From: Scatomorpha merdavium
Lineage (GTDB): Bacteria; Bacillota; Clostridia; Oscillospirales; Oscillospiraceae
Assembly (NCBI GenBank): GCA_018711415.1
Contig: DVIJ01000098.1
Location: forward strand, 1-22,599
Length of the DNA: 22,599 bases
Direction: 5' to 3'
Of the stretch, positions 14,718 to 21,699 are shown in pieces. The notes beneath the pieces were generated by a model. That model did not search any database. It was given only the letters and a program-made list of their open reading frames with translations, and was not told the origin of the DNA. The stretch's first letter is position 1. The number at the start of each line of letters is the position of its first letter. Made by a program: the position numbers and the translations under genes.

Positions 14718-15890
14718 ATGAAGGTAAAAGTCGGACTCATCGGCGTGTTCGACATGCTGAAATTCAAGAACCTTCGCAAGAACCGCGCGGAGATGATAGC
14801 CTCCGCCGAGGCCAAACCCCTGCCGGAGACCTATAAGGTCAATGAGCTGGCAAAAAGGCTGCACCCGAAGGCGCAGTACCTCAAAATAGCCGAAATCGTG
14901 CAGGAGACGCACGACGCGAAGAGCTTCATCCTCGTGCCGGATACCGGGGCAGGTACGACACAGCTCGCGCCCTTCAAGGCGGGCAGCTACATAAACCTGC
15001 GCACGGAGCTGGCCGGTTCCGTAGCGCGGCGCACCTACTCGCTCTCGTCCAGCCCCAAGGAGGCGCTCGCGGGCAAATACCGCGTAACCGTCAAGCTCAA
15101 GGAGGGCGGCTTCCTCTCCGTCTGGCTGCACAACGAGGCGAAGGTAGGCGACAAACTCACCGCCACGGAGCCGGGCGGCCATATCACCCACTCGGGCATC
15201 CGCGACTGCAAGCACGTTGTGGCTCTCGCGGGCGGCAGCGGAATAACGCCCTTCATGTCCATGGCCAAGGCCATAGACGAGGGGACGGAGAACTTCGAGA
15301 TGACCCTGCTCTACGGCGCTAGGACGGAGGCAGACCTCGTGTTCCGCGCCGACTTCGACGCCATTGCTGCGCGAAACCCAAAGTTCAAGGTGGTTTACAT
15401 CCTCAGCGAGGAGAAGAAGGAGGGCTTCGAGTCGGGCTTCATCTCAGCGGAGCTCATTGAGAAATATGCGGGTGCGGAGCCGTACAGCATCTACGTCGTC
15501 GGCCCGGGCGCGATGTGCGATTTCCTCGACAAGGAGCTGCCCAAACTGGGCCTTGCGCAGAAGTATATCCGCATGGAGCGCACCGAGGACGTCTATGACG
15601 CGGGCGCGGCGAAGGAGTATACGCTCACCGTGCATTACCGCGACGAGGTACACACGATAAAGGCGCGCAGCGACGAGACGGTGCTCACCGCCTTCGAACG
15701 CGCGGGGCTTGCGGTGAACAACAAGTGCCGCGTCGGCTACTGCGGCTTCTGCAGGAGCCGCCTGATAAGCGGCGAATACCACGCCAACCGCTACGAGCAG
15801 CTGCGCATTGCCGATAAGCAGTTCCACTACTTCCACCCCTGCTGCTCCTATCCGATGTCGGACATGGAAATCGAGGTCTACAGCAGATAA
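14718..15890 (+). CDS. Ferredoxin-NAD(P) reductase fused to a plant-type [2Fe-2S] ferredoxin domain
   Basis: 390 residues. After an N-terminal extension of about 55 residues comes an FAD-binding barrel with RRTYS (R105-S108 contact the flavin). The NAD(P)-binding domain starts with GGSGITP at 172-178 and includes VVGPGAM near 260-266. The C-terminal ferredoxin domain has C337-x4-C342-x2-C345 and a fourth cysteine at C375 or C376, the plant-type cluster pattern. Electrons should pass from NAD(P)H through FAD to the cluster. The gene follows the FAD oxidoreductase by one base, which supports a two-component system. The N-terminal extension (MKVKVGLIGVFDMLKFKNLR) is not typical of the family and might contact the partner. 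Confidence 0.9.
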   Translation: MKVKVGLIGVFDMLKFKNLRKNRAEMIASAEAKPLPETYKVNELAKRLHPKAQYLKIAEIVQETHDAKSFILVPDTGAGTTQLAPFKAGSYINLRTELAGSVARRTYSLSSSPKEALAGKYRVTVKLKEGGFLSVWLHNEAKVGDKLTATEPGGHITHSGIRDCKHVVALAGGSGITPFMSMAKAIDEGTENFEMTLLYGARTEADLVFRADFDAIAARNPKFKVVYILSEEKKEGFESGFISAELIEKYAGAEPYSIYVVGPGAMCDFLDKELPKLGLAQKYIRMERTEDVYDAGAAKEYTLTVHYRDEVHTIKARSDETVLTAFERAGLAVNNKCRVGYCGFCRSRLISGEYHANRYEQLRIADKQFHYFHPCCSYPMSDMEIEVYSR

Positions 15891-15911
15891 AACCCGGAGC
15901 GCAAAACACAG

Positions 15912-15950
15912 AGCGCCGCAGGCAGCCGCCTGCGGCGCTTTAAAGTTTTT
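15912..15950 (+). terminator. Terminator after the ferredoxin reductase gene, possibly bidirectional
   Basis: Twelve-base-pair perfect stem: 15912-15923 (AGCGCCGCAGGC) pairs with 15928-15939 around the 4-base loop AGCC, followed by TTAAAGTTTTT. It ends next to the convergent marR gene (stop at 15940). It could also terminate that gene on the other strand, where the stem is followed by CTGTGTTTTG. Confidence 0.85.
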
Positions 15951-16377
15951 CCAGCCGTTCCACTATGGCGCCGAACACGCGGTAGAAAACGGTCAGCTCC
16001 TCCGGCGGGATATCCCCGCTGACGCGCTGGAGCTTTTCGTCCACTATCCCGGCCATCTCCGCCGCGGCGGCGCGCCCCTCTTCCGTCAGCTCCAGGGCGC
16101 CCCGGTACCTGCGCCGCGGCCCAGGAGACGCTTCGCAGACCAGGTCCAGCCCCCTGAGCTCCGCCGTCACGCGCGAGATCTGCGCCCTGTCCACGCCGCA
16201 GACGGAGGCCAGCTCCGTAGCCGTAAGCCCCTCCGGCCTCTCGTGCAGAGCCAGCAGACAGGAGACGTGTACCCCGCGCAGGCCGTAATCCTTGACGTTT
16301 TCCGTCTTGACCCGCTGCAGCGCCTTCTCCGCGCGGGACACCAGCCCGCTGAATTCCCTGAATCTCTCCGCGTACAT
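15940..16377 (-). CDS. MarR family transcriptional repressor
   Basis: 145 residues, the usual MarR length. The winged helix-turn-helix covers about 49-99: LTATELASVCGVDRAQIS includes the recognition helix (63-74), and the wing carries PGPRRRYRGALELTEEG. Flanking helices should form the dimer interface. The start at 16377 has GGAGG 7 bases upstream. It is transcribed divergently from degV, and both promoters overlap a palindrome, so it is probably a repressor of degV and of itself. The ligand is unknown; because DegV proteins bind fatty acids, a fatty acid or related molecule is a reasonable guess. Confidence 0.88.
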   Translation of the reverse strand: MYAERFREFSGLVSRAEKALQRVKTENVKDYGLRGVHVSCLLALHERPEGLTATELASVCGVDRAQISRVTAELRGLDLVCEASPGPRRRYRGALELTEEGRAAAAEMAGIVDEKLQRVSGDIPPEELTVFYRVFGAIVERLEKL

Positions 16378-16401
16378 GCTCTTCCCTCCGCTTTTTTGGC
16401 C

Positions 16402-16430
16402 ATCGTATCACAAAGATGTTGACAAGTCAA
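16402..16430 (-). promoter_or_regulatory. Promoter of the MarR gene
   Basis: Read on the minus strand: TTGACT (16430-16425), a 17-base spacer, TACGAT (16407-16402). This is a good consensus promoter whose -35 box immediately abuts the degV -35 box. Confidence 0.8.
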
Positions 16431-16431
16431 T
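16418..16431. promoter_or_regulatory. Operator 1 spanning both -35 boxes
   Basis: TTGAC-AA-GTCAA palindrome within GTTGACAAGTCAAT. Its left half is the degV -35 box (TTGACA, 16419-16424). Its right half is the marR -35 box read on the other strand (AGTCAA, 16425-16430). A dimeric repressor bound here would block both promoters. It shares the pattern GTTGAC-NNN-TCAA with operator 2, which lies 32 bases downstream, about three helical turns. Confidence 0.75.
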
Positions 16432-16447
16432 ATTTTGGTAGTATAGT
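16419..16447 (+). promoter_or_regulatory. degV: Promoter of degV
   Basis: TTGACA at 16419-16424, a 17-base spacer and TATAGT at 16442-16447: a consensus -35 with a near-consensus -10. The predicted start site, around 16453-16455, falls inside operator 2. Confidence 0.88.
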
Positions 16448-16449
16448 TT

Positions 16450-16463
16450 GTTGACTGCTCAAC
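16450..16463. promoter_or_regulatory. Operator 2 over the degV transcription start
   Basis: GTTGA-CTGC-TCAAC, a 5+4+5 palindrome with the same half-sites as operator 1. It covers the expected degV start site, so repressor bound here would block transcription initiation. Confidence 0.7.
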
Positions 16464-16484
16464 ATTATAATCAGGAGGCACAGC

Positions 16485-17336
16485 ATGGCTATAAGGATAA
16501 TTACGGACTCGACGGCGGACTTCACGAGGGATGAGGCCGCACAGCTTGGGATAGAGATAGTCCCGCTCAAGACAAGGTTCGGTGACGAGGAATACATAGA
16601 CGGCGTGACGATCTCGCCGCGTGAATTCTATGAAAAGCTGGTGGAGAGCGACGTGATGCCGTCCACGAGCCAGCCCTCCCCCGCCGAGTTTGAAGCTACC
16701 TACGACAAGGTCCTGGCCGGCGGAGATGAGGCGGTGGTCATAACCATCTCCGGCGAGCTCTCCGGCACCTATCAGAGCGCGGTCATAGCCGCGGAAAAGT
16801 ACCCCGGCAGGATAGCCGTTGTGGACAGCCGCTCGGCCTCCATAGGCGCGCAGATACTGGTCCGGCGCGCTGTGCAGCTGGCGGAGAGCGCGCCGGGTGC
16901 GGCGGGACTTGCCCGCGTACTTCTGGAGGAGCGCGGGCGCGTCTGTGTCATCGCCCTGCTCGATACGTTGGAATACCTCAAGCGCGGCGGGCGCATCTCC
17001 TCCGCCGTGGCCTTTGCGGGCGGTGTTCTGGCGATAAAGCCCGTTGTGACGATAAAAGACGGTATTGTCCAGTTGGTCGGCCGCGCGCGCGGCTCCAAAA
17101 ACGGCAACAACCTCCTCTCCGAATTCATCAACAAGCGCGGCGGCGTGGACTTCAACATGCCGCACACCCTGGGCTATACCGGTCTCTCCGATGCGCTGCT
17201 CCAGAAATATGTACACGACAGCGCGCACCTCTGGACGGAGCACGCCGAGTCCCTGCCCGTCAGCCTCATCGGCTCCGTCATCGGCTCGCACGGCGGCCCC
17301 GGCGCCGTGGCCGTTGCCTTTTTCCAGCGCGCCTGA
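16485..17336 (+). CDS. degV: DegV family protein (fatty acid binding)
   Basis: 283 residues, the usual length. DegV hallmarks are TDSTADF near the N terminus, PSTSQPSPAEF, TISGELSGTYQSA, DSRSAS, LDTLEYLKRGGRIS, and GSVIGSHGGPGAVAVAF near the C terminus. DegV proteins of Firmicutes bind a fatty acid between two domains and, in the FakB members, present it to a FakA kinase. No fakA-like gene is in this window, so a FakB role is possible but not shown. It has an AGGAGG ribosome binding site and appears to be transcribed alone under MarR control. Confidence 0.93.
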   Translation: MAIRIITDSTADFTRDEAAQLGIEIVPLKTRFGDEEYIDGVTISPREFYEKLVESDVMPSTSQPSPAEFEATYDKVLAGGDEAVVITISGELSGTYQSAVIAAEKYPGRIAVVDSRSASIGAQILVRRAVQLAESAPGAAGLARVLLEERGRVCVIALLDTLEYLKRGGRISSAVAFAGGVLAIKPVVTIKDGIVQLVGRARGSKNGNNLLSEFINKRGGVDFNMPHTLGYTGLSDALLQKYVHDSAHLWTEHAESLPVSLIGSVIGSHGGPGAVAVAFFQRA

Positions 17337-17349
17337 GCGCATATCTGCC

Positions 17350-17386
17350 GCCCCCGCCGCCGTTTTTGGCTTGCGGGGGCCTTTTT
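17350..17386 (+). terminator. Terminator after degV
   Basis: GCCCCCGC at 17350-17357 pairs with GCGGGGGC at 17373-17380, and an inner GCC/GGC pair can form in the 15-base loop. CTTTTT follows. The right arm overlaps the -35 region of the next gene. Confidence 0.8.
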
Positions 17387-17399
17387 CGTCTGTTATACT
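17371..17399 (+). promoter_or_regulatory. Promoter of the PucR-type regulator
   Basis: TTGCGG at 17371-17376, a 17-base spacer and TATACT at 17394-17399, with an extended -10 (TGT directly before it). The -35 box lies inside the right arm of the degV terminator, so terminator and promoter share sequence. Confidence 0.7.
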
Positions 17400-17428
17400 C
17401 TAGGAAAAAGTTCTAGGAGGTGCCGGAT

Positions 17429-19027
17429 ATGAGCGTCAGCGTGGGGGACCTGCTCAAGCTGCCCTCCCTGCGCAGGGCAAAGGTGCTCGGCGGACACAGG
17501 GGACTCTCCAAGATAGTCTCTTCCATCTCTGTCCTGGAGTCGACGGACCCGGGCGTCCTTGTGGACGAGGTTTTTCCCCAGGGCGAATTCTTCGGCAGCG
17601 AGATCGTCATCACCGGCTTTCTCAACAGCATCGGCAATGTCCCGCTCCAGTGCGCGAATATACGCAGGCTCGCAGAGGGGGGCGAGGTAGGACTCATCAT
17701 CTTCTATGTGGGAGTCTACCTCCCGGAGGTGGACCAGAGGCTCATAGATCTGGCGGACGAGCTGGACTTCGTGCTCATCTCCATGCCGGAGGGCGAGGCT
17801 ACGCTGCGTTACGGCGAGGTGATAAACGATGTCATGGACTGCATCTTCCGTGACCGGGCTCAAAACAGCTCCATCGTCCTGGACATACTCGCCCGCGTTT
17901 CCGCCCTTCCCAAGCATCTGCAAACCGTAAACACCGCTATAAAAATGCTCAGCGACAGGATCTCCGCCTCCGTCCTGCTCTGCGACGCCGCGTTCAATGT
18001 TCTGAATCTCGTGGCCTGGCCGCGCGGCTTTGAGTCGGACATCATCTGCGGCTTCAAGGCGCTCAAGACCTGGCCGGAGCCCGGCGGGAGTGAGACCTGC
18101 ACCTTTGTCCCTGATTCGCGGCTCTACCGCCTGACCCTCAGCACGGACGGCGGCCAGCACATGGAGCTGCTGCTCATAAAGGCGGGGCTGCCTCTTGACT
18201 CGGTGACCCTGGGTCAGGTCCTGGACGCGACCCGTGTCTGCATAAACATCTGGGGCCGCAAGCACGGGGAGATAGCTATACACGAGCTCGTCCGAGCAAT
18301 CTTGCAGGATGAGCCGATGAAAATGCGCCGCCTTGCAGAGATCTTTCGCGTGGACGTTGCGGCGATACACGAGATGTGGATCGTCCAGTCCGCAGAAGAG
18401 GAGTCCAAACGTCTCTTTACGGACCGCCTTCCCGCGCTGAAGGACAGCTTCGCCGGTTTTTCGGGTTCGCTCATCATGGACGTATACGGCGGCAGACTGC
18501 TCATCTTCATGAGCACTCCGCTGACGCAGCAGGAGGCGGAGCGCATGACTGAAACGGTCATGGAGGCCGTCTCATCCGGCCTGCCGGACGCCGCGCTCTG
18601 CCGCTGCTCCGGCCTGCAGAACACCGCAAATGTCCGCGCCGCCTACCTCTGCTGCAAAGACAGCCTCGCGGATGCACAGCGCATCTACCCGTCGCGGCGT
18701 GTCTTTACCCTGGGCGACCTGGAGTTTGCGCGCTCCTGCCGCCAGCTGATCCAGGGCGGAGAGGCAGTTCTGGACAGCTGTCTGAGTCCTCTTTCCCCTG
18801 TACAAAAGGACAACGAGGACCTGGACCTCGTAACCACGCTGTCCGTCTTTTTGCTGGATGGAGAATCCAGCGTCACGCAGACCTCTGAGCTTTTATACCT
18901 GCACAAAAACACCGTAAAGTACAGGATACGCCGCATTTCCAATCTACTTGGTCACAAGCCTGACAAGATGCCGGAAATGTTGGAGCTGTACAAAGCTTGC
19001 GCCCTGAGACGCCTGATGTTGAACTAA
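17429..19027 (+). CDS. PucR family transcriptional regulator
   Basis: 532 residues. The N-terminal PucR domain covers about 5-125 (starting SVGDLLKLPSLRRAKVLGG). A long middle region of about 130-440 is the ligand-sensing/GGDEF-related part. The C-terminal PucR helix-turn-helix is at about 465-520 (SSVTQTSELLYLHKNTVKYRIRRIS). PucR of Bacillus activates purine catabolism genes; related proteins control other nitrogen compounds. A GTG at 17420 overlaps the AGGAGG ribosome binding site, so the ATG at 17429, 8 bases after it, is the start. It lies upstream of a nucleobase permease and two ring-opening candidates, and so probably controls them. Confidence 0.92.
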   Translation: MSVSVGDLLKLPSLRRAKVLGGHRGLSKIVSSISVLESTDPGVLVDEVFPQGEFFGSEIVITGFLNSIGNVPLQCANIRRLAEGGEVGLIIFYVGVYLPEVDQRLIDLADELDFVLISMPEGEATLRYGEVINDVMDCIFRDRAQNSSIVLDILARVSALPKHLQTVNTAIKMLSDRISASVLLCDAAFNVLNLVAWPRGFESDIICGFKALKTWPEPGGSETCTFVPDSRLYRLTLSTDGGQHMELLLIKAGLPLDSVTLGQVLDATRVCINIWGRKHGEIAIHELVRAILQDEPMKMRRLAEIFRVDVAAIHEMWIVQSAEEESKRLFTDRLPALKDSFAGFSGSLIMDVYGGRLLIFMSTPLTQQEAERMTETVMEAVSSGLPDAALCRCSGLQNTANVRAAYLCCKDSLADAQRIYPSRRVFTLGDLEFARSCRQLIQGGEAVLDSCLSPLSPVQKDNEDLDLVTTLSVFLLDGESSVTQTSELLYLHKNTVKYRIRRISNLLGHKPDKMPEMLELYKACALRRLMLN

Positions 19028-19040
19028 GCGCACAAATGCC

Positions 19041-19086
19041 GCCCGACTCTTTGTCCAAAAGGACAAGGAGCCGGGCTTTGTTTTTT
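19041..19086 (+). terminator. Terminator after the PucR-type gene
   Basis: Sixteen-position stem: 19041-19056 with 19061-19076 around the loop AAAA, with one A-C mismatch and one G-U pair, followed by TTTGTTTTTT. It starts 14 bases after the regulator stop, so the permease operon has its own promoter. Confidence 0.9.
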
Positions 19087-19119
19087 GCCTATGCGACAGT
19101 TTTCTCTGCCGAATTAAAG

Positions 19120-19128
19120 TGCTATACT
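19120..19128 (+). promoter_or_regulatory. Extended -10 promoter of the permease operon
   Basis: TGCTATACT at 19120-19128 is a good extended -10 element. The corresponding -35 (TTTTCT, 19100-19105, spacer 17) is poor. That fits a promoter that needs an activator such as the neighbouring PucR-type protein. Confidence 0.55.
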
Positions 19129-19136
19129 GCTGAAAA

Positions 19137-19172
19137 CGGCGAAGGACCCGTTGGGGGACGGAGATCTCGCCG
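19137..19172 (+). other. Structured leader RNA of the permease gene
   Basis: In the roughly 70-base leader, CGGCGA (19137-19142) pairs with TCGCCG (19167-19172), and an inner CCGT (19148-19151) pairs with ACGG (19158-19161). An internal loop (AGGAC and AGATC) separates the two stems. It does not match a riboswitch class I can name with confidence, but the position before a nucleobase transporter makes a ligand-sensing role possible. Confidence 0.4.
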
Positions 19173-19202
19173 GCAATCTATTGGATCAGGATGTGAGAAA
19201 GT

Positions 19203-20522
19203 ATGAGCGAAAAACAGAGCGGATTTGAAGTACAGACCAGCCAGAGGCAAAGCTGGCTTTCCATCGCGGCGGTCTGGGCCGGCGGCATGATCTGCGTACC
19301 CTGCCTGATGATAGGCGGCGTCCTCTCGGGCGGCGGACTCTCGCTGGCGGAGATCGTCATCTCCATACTTATCGGCTACGGCCTAATCTGCGTCTATATG
19401 ATATTTATTGGCATGCAGGCTTGCGACACGGGTCTGCCCGTAGCCGTTATGGCCTCCGGAGCGCTGGGCGAGAAGGGCGCGAGATATGTCATAAGCACGC
19501 TCATAGCCATCGCCTGCATCGGCTGGTTCGGCATACAGTCCGCGACCTGCGGTCAGGCCTTCGCGACCATGACAGCCCCCCTGCTCGGCATGGAGGCGAC
19601 GACCGGTTTCGTAGCCGTCTGCTCCATAATCTGGGGTGCCATCATGCTGGCAACGGCCTGTGCGGGCTTCAAAGGCCTCAAGTGGCTCAACTACATAGCC
19701 GTCCCCCTGCTCGTCATAGTCTGCCTCTACGGCCTCATCGCCGGCATCGTGAAGAACGACGGCGGCGCCGCAATCGCGGCCTACGCGCCCGAGACCTCCG
19801 CCGGCCTTGTCTACGGCATCTCGATGGTCGTCGCCTCCTTCGCGCTCGGCGGCGTTATCTCGGCGGACTACTGCCGCTTTGCCAAGAGCCGCGCGGACGT
19901 CGTGAAGAGCTCCATCGTCGGCGTCATGCCCGCTGGTCTCTTCATGCTGCTGACCGGCGCGCTCATGAGCATCGTCACCGGCCAGTACGATATCTCGGCT
20001 ATCCTCGTTTCCCTGGGCGTACCCGTTCTCGGCCTCATCGCCCTCGTGCTCGCCACCTGGACGACCAACGTCACGAACGCCTACTCCGGCGGCCTCGCGC
20101 TGAGCAACCTGCTCGGTTTTGACGAGAGCAAGTTCAAGATCACCACCGGTATCTCCGGCGCCATCGGCACCCTGCTGGCCGCCTTCGGACTGCTGAACTC
20201 CTTCCAGGGCTTCCTCTCCCTCATGAGCGCCCTCATCCCGCCGCTGGCCGGAGTCATCATCGCCGCCTACTGGATAACCGGCAAGGGCAAAAAGGAAAAT
20301 TTCTACTTCAGCAAGGGCGTCTCTGCCGCGGGCCTTATCTCCTTCCTTGTGGGCGCGCTCGTTGCCTGCATCACCGGCGGCACCTTTGCCAGTTTCCCCG
20401 GGCTCGTCGAGGCCGTGCCTTTCCTGAACACGCCTTTCTTCGTCGGCCCTGTGAACGGCATAGTCGTGTCCCTCGTGCTCTATGTCATTCTCGCCGCCGC
20501 CTTTCCCAAAAAGGCAAACTGA
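19203..20522 (+). CDS. Cytosine/purine-type permease (NCS1 family)
   Basis: 439 residues and about 12 hydrophobic segments, with a short cytosolic N terminus (about 18 residues) before the first membrane span, IAAVWAGGMICVPCLMIGGVL. Sequence character and length match CodB-like NCS1 transporters, which take up cytosine, purines, hydantoins or related bases by ion symport. Its neighbours are a PucR-type regulator and a DUF917/hydantoinase pair, which suggests import of a purine- or hydantoin-like substrate. The ribosome binding site is weak (GTGAGAAAG). Substrate cannot be assigned from sequence alone. Confidence 0.87.
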   Translation: MSEKQSGFEVQTSQRQSWLSIAAVWAGGMICVPCLMIGGVLSGGGLSLAEIVISILIGYGLICVYMIFIGMQACDTGLPVAVMASGALGEKGARYVISTLIAIACIGWFGIQSATCGQAFATMTAPLLGMEATTGFVAVCSIIWGAIMLATACAGFKGLKWLNYIAVPLLVIVCLYGLIAGIVKNDGGAAIAAYAPETSAGLVYGISMVVASFALGGVISADYCRFAKSRADVVKSSIVGVMPAGLFMLLTGALMSIVTGQYDISAILVSLGVPVLGLIALVLATWTTNVTNAYSGGLALSNLLGFDESKFKITTGISGAIGTLLAAFGLLNSFQGFLSLMSALIPPLAGVIIAAYWITGKGKKENFYFSKGVSAAGLISFLVGALVACITGGTFASFPGLVEAVPFLNTPFFVGPVNGIVVSLVLYVILAAAFPKKAN

Positions 20523-20524
20523 GA

Positions 20525-20530
20525 TATAAT
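20525..20530 (+). promoter_or_regulatory. Perfect TATAAT just after the permease stop, possible internal promoter
   Basis: Consensus -10 box at 20525-20530. A weak TTTCCC lies 17 bases upstream at 20502-20507. If used, it would give DUF917 its own transcript carrying the hairpin at 20541-20575 as leader. Confidence 0.3.
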
Positions 20531-20540
20531 GAGTAAATAA

Positions 20541-20575
20541 CGGAAAAGAGCGGAGCCCGTCTCCGCCCTTTTCCG
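20541..20575 (+). other. Strong intergenic hairpin between permease and DUF917 genes
   Basis: Fifteen-position stem: 20541-20555 with 20561-20575 around the loop CCCGT, with a single A-C mismatch. The 3' arm contains CCTTTTCCG, but no U-tract follows the stem (GCGAAAC). It is therefore more likely a partial terminator, processing site or stabiliser of the permease message than a full terminator. Confidence 0.6.
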
Positions 20576-20604
20576 CGCGAAACAGGATAAAGGAGTTGTT
20601 ATAA

Positions 20605-21699
20605 TTGCGCAAGATCGGGATACCCGAGATCGAAGACATCGCCACCGGCGCGGCACTGCTTGGCGCGGGCGGCGGAGGCGACCCCTACGTCGGCAAGCTC
20701 GTGGCCATAGGCGCCGTGCGCGACTGCGGCGAGGTCACGCTGCTGGACCCGGACGAGGTGCCGGACGACGCGCTTGTCGTTCCCATCGCCATGATGGGCG
20801 CGCCCACCGTCCTGGCCGAAAAGGCCATCGGCGGGGACGAGTACCAGAGGCTATATGAGATGGTCTCACGCTTCTTCGGCAAGAAGATATACGCCTTCAT
20901 GCCCATCGAGGCGGGCGGCGTGAACTCCATGCTGCCCATCGCTGCGGCGGCGCGGCTGGGTCTGCCGCTCGTGGACGTGGACGGCATGGGCCGCGCCTTC
21001 CCCGAGCTGCAGATGGTCACCTTCACCATAGGCGGCATCAGCGCGACCCCCATGGCCCTCACCGACGAAAAGGGCAACACCGTCATCTTCGAGACCATCA
21101 CCAACAAGTGGACCGAAGAGCTCGCACGCTCAGTCACGATGAGCTGCGGCGGCTCCGTCTCCGTCTCGCTCTATTCCATGAGCGGCGCGCAGATGAAGAA
21201 ATACGGCGTGCGCGGCATCGTCACACGCAGCCAGCGGCTGGGCGAGGCCATACGCACCGTCAAGACCGCGGACGACCCGGAGAAGCACTTCCTTGAATTC
21301 ACGGAGGGCTACAAACTCTTCAAGGGCAAGATTGCGGACGTCCTGCGCGAGACGCGCGCGGGCTTCAACTTCGGCCGCGTCGTGCTCGAGGGCATAGCCG
21401 AGTGCAAGGGCCACACGGCCGCCGTCGAGTTCCAGAATGAGAACCTCACCGCCGAGGTGGACGGCAAGCTCGTCGCCACAACGCCGGACCTAATCTGCCT
21501 CGTGGACACTGAGACCTTCGCCCCCGTCACGACGGACGCGCTCAAATACGGCAAGCGCGTCATCGTTCTCGGCCTGCGCTGCTTCGAGATGTGGCGCTGC
21601 GAGGCCGGACTCGAGCTCGTCGGCCCGCGCTACTTCGGCGTGGACACGGACTACATCCCGCTCGAGGAACGCTGCAAGGAGGTGTGCTTCAATGTATAA
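20605..21699 (+). CDS. DUF917 family protein (S-methyl-thiohydantoin desulfurase-like)
   Basis: 364 residues. The glycine-rich GAGGGGDPY at 20-28 and DGMGRAFPELQM at 126-137 are typical of DUF917 proteins, which commonly lie beside hydantoinase-family genes. To my recollection Pfam now names the family after a thiohydantoin desulfurase activity, but this copy's reaction cannot be read from sequence. The start is TTG at 20605 with AAAGGAG 8 bases upstream. The last 8 bases overlap the hydantoinase gene, whose ribosome binding site (AAGGAGG) lies inside this gene, so the two are translationally coupled and probably act on the same compound. Confidence 0.88.
   Translation: MRKIGIPEIEDIATGAALLGAGGGGDPYVGKLVAIGAVRDCGEVTLLDPDEVPDDALVVPIAMMGAPTVLAEKAIGGDEYQRLYEMVSRFFGKKIYAFMPIEAGGVNSMLPIAAAARLGLPLVDVDGMGRAFPELQMVTFTIGGISATPMALTDEKGNTVIFETITNKWTEELARSVTMSCGGSVSVSLYSMSGAQMKKYGVRGIVTRSQRLGEAIRTVKTADDPEKHFLEFTEGYKLFKGKIADVLRETRAGFNFGRVVLEGIAECKGHTAAVEFQNENLTAEVDGKLVATTPDLICLVDTETFAPVTTDALKYGKRVIVLGLRCFEMWRCEAGLELVGPRYFGVDTDYIPLEERCKEVCFNV

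Noticed and set aside
13106..14815. 569-codon minus-strand open frame opposite the FAD oxidoreductase
   Set aside because: Antisense shadow of a well-supported gene; V/D/G-rich without motifs.
17420..17428. GTG at 17420 as the start of the PucR-type regulator
   Set aside because: It is part of the AGGAGGTG ribosome binding site itself; the ATG at 17429 has ideal spacing.
19383..20645. 420-codon minus-strand open frame opposite the permease
   Set aside because: Composition (D, G, E, A rich) is what the reverse complement of a membrane protein gene gives; no motifs or start signals.
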